Below are positions 57,220 through 64,000 of a DNA stretch of 64,000 bases, piece after piece (the stretch's first letter is position 1; the number at the start of each line of letters is the position of its first letter). The position numbers and the translations under genes are program-made. The DNA comes from Allolobophora icterica (lineage: Eukaryota > Annelida > Clitellata > Crassiclitellata > Lumbricidae): the NCBI GenBank assembly GCA_963556255.1, contig OY744613.1:51320949-51384948 (forward strand), written 5' to 3'. The notes beneath the pieces were generated by a model, which made no database searches, was not told where the DNA came from, and worked only from the letters and a program-made list of their open reading frames with translations.

Positions 57220-58500
57220 TATAATTGACCTGAAATATGAGTCAATTGTTGAATTGTTCCACACTAAACCACGATTTTATGCAGATGCGTTGTTCTTAAC
57301 AATTATTGGGTTATGTCGTCGGTCTTCAAAGCTAAGTAAAAACACATTTACTGACATTTAAAATATTTATGAGAGAAAATATTTAAAACTCATTTCCCTC
57401 TAAAAATGGTAGCTTTTTGTTGCATATGTTGGTTAAAAGCAAAAATGAATATGATTATAGGATCTACTTGGCAACAACCAATTTATGTTTTTTGCATTTA
57501 TCTCAAAATCAACTTTTTGCAGATGCGTTGTTCTTTTTTATGAGGGCAGTATAGGTTGTTGATGATACTTGAGATGACTGAGTAGATTATTCGTGTATTT
57601 ACCGGCTATGAGCCGCAACATAACTTCCCCCCTCATTAACACCAACACAGAGCCCTGCTGCGATATGATACTGTCGTTTTGGGTCGGCGGCAGCGCCGCG
57701 CCGACCACAAAAATCGATTTTGGCGGCGCCTGTGAAATGTCGTCGTCGGCGCGGCGCTCTAGTCAGGATACATGATAAGTATGAGTCACTGTGAGAGTTA
57801 AACATTCTTGTGTCCTGTGACCAACCAGTCAACAGGGCCAAGATCTTTAAAACCACTCCATGAAAATGAGGTCAGCTACACACAAATACATTTATGTTGC
57901 TGTTGCCAAGGTATTAAGAAAATGGCAACAGGAACAGAAGTATGAGACAGGCATAGAGGCGATATAGAAGTGACAGCAATGAATAGTATAAGAAGGTAGG
58001 TGAGTGTAGGTTAATAGACCACAGACTGACTGGTAAGAAACGATATATTTCAGCGGTGATTTATTGGCCGAAGGCTAGGAGATAGATAGGGATGCTAAAG
58101 GCAAATCCGGCAAAGAAGTCAAGGTACCTAGGAAGGGTACGGGAATAGGTATTAGGGCGGTTCTGAAATCTGAAATTTTTAAATATGATTATTTCCGCTT
58201 CTTATCTTGTTCTAGTAAATACTAAAATAAATCTTTCGAAATATGAGCTGAAATGAGCAATATTTAGAGGTAGTTCATGAAAATTGAAGTTGTCAGAGCT
58301 TGTCTAACATAGCCTAATTACTGCACTTTTGATGCTTAACTAAATTACTCAGTCACTTGCCATTAATTTATTGCATTGCCCAGTTACGATGTGGGATGCA
58401 TTTCCAATTTGGAAACTCGAAAAATATGGTTGAAACTTTAGAAACTCGGGAATTAGGCCTAATAATAATTATTATATTTGCAATATGCTAGTATTTATGG
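57220..58500. other. no gene recognised, one GC-rich palindromic patch
   Basis: 57.66-57.77 kb is GC-rich with an imperfect palindrome around CAAAAATCGATTTTGG flanked by GCGCCG/CGGCGC; it resembles a short dispersed repeat. The rest is AT-rich. Confidence 0.45.
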
Positions 58501-58539
58501 TTGAGAAACATTTCCTTTGCGCAAAATTAAATTTGTTTC

Positions 58540-58800
58540 ACTGCTGTTGTTTAATTCAATCAATTTGTTTATGCTGAACGTAAAAGTCTTTCATAAACGC
58601 CATTCATTAAAGACTTCCACAGGAAGTGGCAATACGTTGGACCTATTCTTCATCCCTTCCCCGCGTTTATCCATCTTGTTTTGACAATAATTTTTTATGT
58701 GTATTATGTGTATGACTGGCTTAGACCCGTGAAGAACTAACCTGCATTGCGTAACCTTGGTTTTCTCCAAACTTTCCGGTATTAGGTAAGCGATTTATGA
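58540..58800 (+). repeat. dispersed repeats (inverted to 53.2 kb, direct to 63.94 kb)
   Basis: 58540-58645 matches the inverse of 53200-53345. 58707-58767 (TGTATGACTGGCTTAGACCC ... CTTGGTTTTCTC) matches 63941-64000 with one or two differences over 60 bp. Confidence 0.7.
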
Positions 58801-59299
58801 TCAGTTTACAACATGCTTTCGTTAGGGAGCGAGCGCATCAAATTGTGATTCCGAGGGCAGAACGATCGGCCGAACGGTGAAGTTTGTTGCACAGACATCG
58901 TCGACGACAGTTTAACAACTGTGAGGGTTTGATGGTCCCGCGTCAAGGTAGAACGATGTAGGCCTACCATTGATATGTAACAGGCTTTCATTAAACACAC
59001 GCACTAATATCTTAGAGACTGCAACTCATGAAACCGTTTCTATTATCGTAGCCTACATCTGAACTATTCACGAACAGATTGACATTAGACATGTTTAAAC
59101 TCCTCTGCATTATCGGAAGTCAGACTGTCGCGATTACTTCTGACAGCCCGTACGTGAATCGAACGACAACGATACTGAAACCCAGCGTGGTTTGTTTCGT
59201 AATAATAATTAATGTCTCTATTTAATTATAATATTATACATACATAATTATACTTATATATAACTAAACTATCACTTGCAATTCTGTTAATGAATAGTT

Positions 59300-59550
59300 C
59301 GCTAATTGTCCTCAGCAGTTCTGGAAAACCCAGGCCGTGTTTTACACACGCTGCGATCACCTAGAAAACCCACTCATTCTCCCCGACCACGTACTCACCA
59401 CAGGGTCCTGAACGTTGTAGACAATAATTATGTGGAAAACTATTATTGGAAGAATGCTGCATTCTTACTGATTATATATTATGTTTTTGACGTTTTGTGT
59501 GGCTGTTCAGCAACCGGTTTAATAAAGAATATACCTACTTACTTACTTCA
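59300..59550 (+). repeat. retroelement-like 3' end with ACTT repeats
   Basis: Ends CAGCAACCGGTTTAATAAAG followed by CTACTTACTTACTTC, a polyadenylation-like signal plus short tail repeats. No coding motif. Weak call. Confidence 0.3.
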
Positions 59551-59612
59551 TAGGAAGTGTAAGATATCGCATCTTTTGTGTGACGTCATAAGATGGTTTC
59601 CGGACGCCATCA
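59550..59612 (+). promoter_or_regulatory. TATA-less promoter candidate
   Basis: AGGAAGTG (ETS-type) at 59552, perfect TGACGTCA (CRE) at 59581-59588, AAGATGGT and GCCATCATC (YY1-like) just after. This is a typical cluster for a broadly expressed gene and lies 120-180 bp before the ATG at 59731. Confidence 0.5.
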
Positions 59613-59730
59613 TCTGTTTCAAGCCTCTTTCGATTACATCGTTAATTTTAATATAATTTTAAATTAATAATTTTCTAGTGAAGTAAGGCGACGTTAATTC
59701 TTCTGCTGCCACCAATACTCTCCTTAAACT

Positions 59731-59794
59731 ATGTCGAAGAAACGAACATCAGCTGAATCCAATAACGATGAGCAAACGAATGAAGGCTCAGAAT
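59731..59794 (+). CDS. first coding exon of a probable nuclear protein
   Basis: ATG then SKKRTSAESNNDEQTNEGSE, with a consensus donor GTAAGT at 59795, phase 1. It joins in frame with the exon at 60283. Polar, charged, with no signal peptide; the basic KKR start suggests a nuclear protein. Family unknown. Confidence 0.65.
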
Positions 59795-60282
59795 GTAAGT
59801 TAATACTCTTCTGATAATGCGTTTTGTAAGTGTATGCAGTTTAAGTGACTAAATCAGTTTGGTATGATGAACATATTTGGGAATGCCGGTCAGAATTTGT
59901 TACCAATCCTTCGTACAGTTTTTCTTTGTTTACGCATAATACAATTGCAAGTAGGCCTACGCTCCTCGCAAACACACGCGACGACCAGCTTATTGCATGA
60001 CACTGCGTAAATATAAAAAATGTGATACTGCTAGTTCTCATGACTGTTCATATATCAATCTGTTAGTTTTTGTTCAGATTTAAGATCTAAATAAAGTGTA
60101 TTCTCTTAGCTCCGAGCAACATAACTGTATTTTAAGTTACATTTTTCAAAAATGGTCATAATATTGCATCGTTTTTCACTGACATTATGAAATGTCTCAC
60201 TTCTGTGTGCGTTGCTGTTATAAAGTTCGGGCGTTTGCCTCGCGCTAATAAAGATCACTTACTTTCTTATTTCTTCTTGTAG

Positions 60283-60344
60283 CACTCTTCCAAAACGAAG
60301 ACAATGCTAAACGTGCGAAACTCGACTTACTCAGCGACACAACG
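60283..60344 (+). CDS. second coding exon of the same gene
   Basis: Acceptor TTCTTCTTGTAG and consensus donor GTAAGT. Joined to exon 1 it reads SLFQNEDNAKRAKLDLLSDTT, ending in phase 0. KRAKLD resembles a nuclear localisation signal. The next exon was not found; the beta-propeller exon at 62.53 kb enters in phase 1, so at least one more exon would lie between. Confidence 0.62.
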
Positions 60345-61530
60345 GTAAGTTGTTAAACTGTAATTCCAAATTCTTTCACGGATCCAATCTTAGTGAATTG
60401 CTTGAATAGTGAGATATGATAGTTGCCATGCTTTTTCTCTGGCCAGATATTCTTAGGGCCTACTATAACTCATCAGTATATCGAATTGATATCAATCCAG
60501 AAATTTGTGTTCAGTTGCATCACATCCTTGGCCAGTTTCAACAGAATATATTGTTTCAGTTTATCTTAGCGATCCTGTTGCTATACTCGATGTTTTCCTT
60601 AGTCGTCGTACATCGGGCTCAATATACGTTGTGTTCGTCATGAAAATCTTTCAGCATGCTGAGCAAAAGCTGTGTTGCGATTTAGTCGCTAATTAATATA
60701 CAATATGAAATCAGAAAAACGATGGATCCAATTTGTTTTATGAAAACTCGTTGCAAATGTAAAACAAAATTGAAAGCAGTTTCAATAACTACTAGAAGGT
60801 CGTAAAATTAGAACATTTTATGCTGCTAAATAATGCCAACAAATTAAAACCGCCAAAGATAGGTTCTATCTTGCTTACCCTCTTCCCTTTTAAACTTGTG
60901 AATAAGCCAATTAATCATAATTAGCCGTGAAGTAAGATATAAGTTCTGGGCTGCGTACAGTACGTCCACGTGTTTTTAATTCAGCTTTTCCTCCAAATAC
61001 GAGTTCACTTGAAAGTGTGCTCTATATGTATTGCTGTAGCTACATGATCTACCGATCGAGCTACTTGAGTGTATCCTCATCAAAGCCGTATATATGGAAG
61101 TGAAGGGTTTGAAGCTGGCCAAAAGTGTGTGGAAAGAAAAGGCTGATCTGGTGATAAGCCGACTAAGAACTGTCTGTTCGCAATGGAGCAACATACTTAC
61201 GACCAACTTCTTTCGAAATGAACTTCACAGAACTCTAGACGGCACTGGTTAGTTTAAGAAATAAAGAAGCTTTATTAGAATTTTTTAATGTGCTTTATTC
61301 TTTGCTTACTATATTAGACGACCTGAAATAGGAATTAAGGTAAGTGCGCCAGGACTCTCAATTAAGGTAAAACAGAGGCAGCCATGAATTTGTTTCATAG
61401 AACTCTAGACGGCAATGGCTAGTTTATGTGATAAAGAAGCTTGCTTTTTTCAAAATATTAAATAAGCTTAATTCTTGCTTGCGATATTAGAAGACCCAGT
61501 TGCATTGACAAAATGACAGTATTGAAACTC
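60345..61530. other. intronic or intergenic, duplicated segment
   Basis: CACAGAACTCTAGACGGCA...GGTTAGTTTA at 61229 recurs as CATAGAACTCTAGACGGCAA at 61396 with the following ~70 bp, a diverged tandem duplication with a period near 167 bp. No exon recognised. Confidence 0.5.
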
Positions 61531-61539
61531 GTGCTTAAT

Positions 61540-62240
61540 TTTCAGCTTTTCACTGAGCTTGGATTTGCAAAAAAATTAGAGACCCACTACCTCTGGATGA
61601 GCAATTTAACCATTGCAGCAGAGTATTATTAAAACTACGGCCACAAGACTGTCTTACGTTTCCATACGAACAGCAAGCATTGAGAAGTCAAGAGAGGTTA
61701 CAGCCATATCCATCACAGCACCACGCCTCTGGAATGATCTCCCCCTGAATTCCGCAGTTTCTTAGTGCCTCCATCATCATTGCCACCCGTCCTTCATCCT
61801 CCTCCTCTTGTTCCTCTATCTTTCACCCCCGGGCTTTCCACTCAGAAATGAAGTCTCACCTTTTCAAATACTCCTACCCTGACTCATCTGATCCTCCGCC
61901 TTCCAATTATTCTCGCCGTAAACGACACCCGCCTTGACATCTGCTCTGCCTCTTCTGATCTGGTACCCTGGAAATCGGACTTGGACCTATTTTGGACTAC
62001 TCTCTGGAAACCCCCTTTGATTTGGTTTGGCCTCATGGAAATCGGACTTGGACCCCTTTTGGACTACTCTCTGGAAAACCTTCTGATTTGGTTTGGCCTT
62101 CTGGAACCGGACTCGGACCTCTTTTGGACTACTCTCTGGAACCCCCTCTGATCTGACGTAGCGCCCGTGAATAGGCTGGTGTCCTGCGCTTGGCCTTCGA
62201 GTGGCGCTTTAGAAGTTTGAAGATTACGATTTCGATTTCG
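61540..62240 (+). pseudogene. LINE C-terminus with tandemly repeated 3' UTR
   Basis: Frame RLSYVSIRTASIEKSREVTA, ITAPRLWNDLPLNS at 61.65-61.76 kb, then a 3' UTR, then three copies of a ~68-bp unit (GGACTACTCTCTGGAAA) at 61965-62155, and the tail GGCGCTTTAGAAGTTTGAAG plus GATTACGATTTC repeats. Same family as the minus-strand piece at 11.03-11.72 kb. Confidence 0.75.
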
Positions 62241-62529
62241 ATTACGATGTTGACGCAGATCTGCGCACTCTGCGTGCAAAATCTAACTTTGCAGTGCATC
62301 GCCCTGTACAGCGTATTCAGAGTCACTTTAAGTGTCAAGTTAATTGTTCATATTCTCCTCCTGAACTTTGAAGTAGCATAGATAGCAGAGTCAGTTTCCT
62401 GACTCGACTCTACACGTGTAGGCTAAATGCAGGAATGCTTGCATGTTGATAATTATATTTCACGTTTTACGAACACTTGGCTTTTGTCGTTTCTTTTGCG
62501 CAATATACAAAGCAGAGTTTTATTTTCAG

Positions 62530-63374
62530 TCCAGCAGACGATTCGTTTGGAAATTTTACATCAGTCTCCGATCCAGTCATATATCCAGGATATGACTATA
62601 TTGAACGATGAAATATTTATGCTCTGCATACCACGTGATCAAAACTATGTTATTAATGTTTACAACCGAAACAATATGGTGGAGGTGAAAGATGTCATCC
62701 CGATACCAGGAACATATCCGCTGTGCATGGCAGCTTGCAACGTGTCAAACTGCGTATATGTAGCACTAATGAACCTTTCGATCTTACGTATTACGAAAGA
62801 TGAAGAAGACAAGTTCAACACATCACCGTGGATCAGTGATCATAAGGAGCAATGCGCTCCCATATGCGTCTCCGCCAATGGTAGCCTCATAATTTTTTCA
62901 GATCGTAAGGGAGTTGATTATAATGCAATAGGTCTTGACATGTATAATGCGAATGGTTCCTTGCAACATGAAATAATGTTGTATGTAGAGTTTGATTGTT
63001 TTGACGAAGTATTTCCAAAATCAAACGGAAACTTGGTTTTGGTTTCTTCTGACTACCAATCACAAGGAATGAAATTACTAGAGATCGATACGAGTGGGAA
63101 CATTGTACGCCAATATCTATCATCAATCAATGGTCGCGTGCATTTCACAGGTATTTATGACAGAATTATGATAACTGCACAGGACGAAGGAACGGAGCTT
63201 TTAGATTCTGAATTTAATCTCCTGGACTTTGCTCTTCCTCAGCAGGATGAAGACCTGTTTTATAATATCGTTTATATGCATGGCGACAGCGAGAGGAATG
63301 AGGTAATATGTATATCAAGTTATTATGATAGTAGACAGGGGCTTTTAACTATCTTCCGTTTCACAGAAGAATAA
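62530..63374 (+). CDS. terminal exon encoding a beta-propeller-like protein
   Basis: Acceptor GTTTTATTTTCAG at 62529, phase 1, then about 281 codons to TAA at 63372-63374, with AATAAA at 63416-63421. The protein shows repeated strand patterns with spacing near 45 residues: IQDMTILNDEIFMLC, YVINVYNRNNMVEVKDVIPI, MAACNVSNCVYVAL, CVSANGSLIIFSD, GLDMYNANGSLQHEI, SNGNLVLVSSD, LLEIDTSGNIVRQYL, HFTGIYDRIMITA. These resemble NHL- or TRIM2/3-like propeller blades, used for protein or RNA binding. The open frame reaches upstream to 62427, but the residues before 62530 look unlike the rest. It may be the last exon of the gene starting at 59731, which is unproven. Confidence 0.68.
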
Positions 63375-63940
63375 ATCAAACGAAAGAATGTTAACGATTA
63401 GGACAATTTGCATTAAATAAATTCGATATTTCTGGGAATGGTCATGCCATTACTATTATTCTCTGCCGTTTTCTGAAACTGAACTGTGTTTAAAGAGACA
63501 TATGAGATATACATTGAGAATTCGTTTACATAATTGAAGTAGACCCTATACGTTTAGAAAATTGTCTCTCTTGGATTCGTGTGTTTTATTTTAAGAGATT
63601 CTGATCTTATTTTTGTTGACATTTAATATAAAAAAACAATGAAATCGTGGACAATTGTGTTTCAGTTAAATGTTTATTCACATATAGCCTAATTAAGCAT
63701 TTTAGTTTTTCACTCAAGATGGATTGGGGATTTGTATGGCGGAGACGTCTGCCATGCTTCTCCATTCCATTGCACCGCTTCGTCTACAGAAAGTGATAAT
63801 CACTCTGGGTAAGGAAGCTGGCAAATGGAAATCCGACGCCAGTCTGCGTTGAGCTGTGATCCACCAGGCACTCGTGGCATCGTTAGCTGCTCTCTGCTCA
63901 TCTACCTGCGCTCTTCTGGTCCACTGATACTCCACGTGCC
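63375..63940. other. 3' flank, no further gene recognised
   Basis: AT-rich to 63.7 kb. A minus-strand ORF at 63714-63935 (DEQRAANDATSAWWITAQRR) has protein-like composition but no recognised domain, and may be a repeat remnant next to the direct repeat at 63941. Confidence 0.4.
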
Positions 63941-64000
63941 CTGTATGACTGGTTTAGACCCGTGAAGAACTAACCTGCATTGCGTAACCTTGGTTTTCTC

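Noticed and set aside
57599..57856. 85-codon minus-strand ORF over the GC-rich patch
   Set aside because: The frame depends on GC-rich palindromic repeat sequence and shows no domain.

Overview
The window is animal nuclear DNA: spliced genes with GT/AG introns, secreted fibrinogen-related (FReD) and PAN/apple exons, a C2H2 zinc-finger gene, and a very dense load of eukaryotic transposons (CR1/L2-type LINEs, a Mag/Gypsy-like LTR element, hAT, piggyBac and mariner-like relics, tRNA-derived SINEs, micro- and minisatellites). I infer a marine invertebrate, most likely an invertebrate deuterostome such as an echinoderm or hemichordate. This rests on family content and cannot be proven from the sequence alone. 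Nothing prokaryotic or CRISPR-like is present.

Layout. 0-9 kb is layered DNA transposons: a piggyBac relic split by a foldback element with a 9-bp target duplication, an uncharacterised ORF split by a hAT MITE, a second piggyBac copy with TTAA ends, a 1.87-kb hAT and a third piggyBac scrap. 8.9-17.8 kb holds two exons of a first FReD gene, whose 8-kb intron is filled with LINE relics, themselves split by a hAT and a TA-flanked MITE. 19.4-23.0 kb is a nearly complete LINE encoding PHD finger, endonuclease and reverse transcriptase. 25.9-36.1 kb probably is a second FReD gene: signal peptide plus PAN exon, a small second exon, then two FReD exons. Its intron carries a 5.3-kb LTR retrotransposon that in turn contains a solo LTR that contains another repeat. 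36-45 kb has a tRNA-derived SINE, L2-type LINE ends in inverted orientation, and hAT elements. 45-47.2 kb is a satellite block with an orientation switch. 47.9 kb carries a signal-peptide plus coiled-coil first exon. 48.5-53 kb is mostly AT-rich with MITEs and a LINE relic. 53.8-54.7 kb is a zinc-finger ORF on the minus strand. 59.5-63.4 kb shows a promoter, the first two exons of a probable nuclear protein, and a 0.85-kb terminal exon with a beta-propeller-like protein.

The host genes that can be seen look like a small cluster of secreted recognition-type proteins (FReD, PAN, coiled coil). The two FReD copies each carry a defect: copy 1 has lost the usual splice acceptors, and copy 2 has an in-frame stop. 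Most of the rest is mobile DNA whose insertion order can be read from nested target-site duplications. The palindromic octamer TAGGCCTA occurs 20 times, far more often than base composition predicts.
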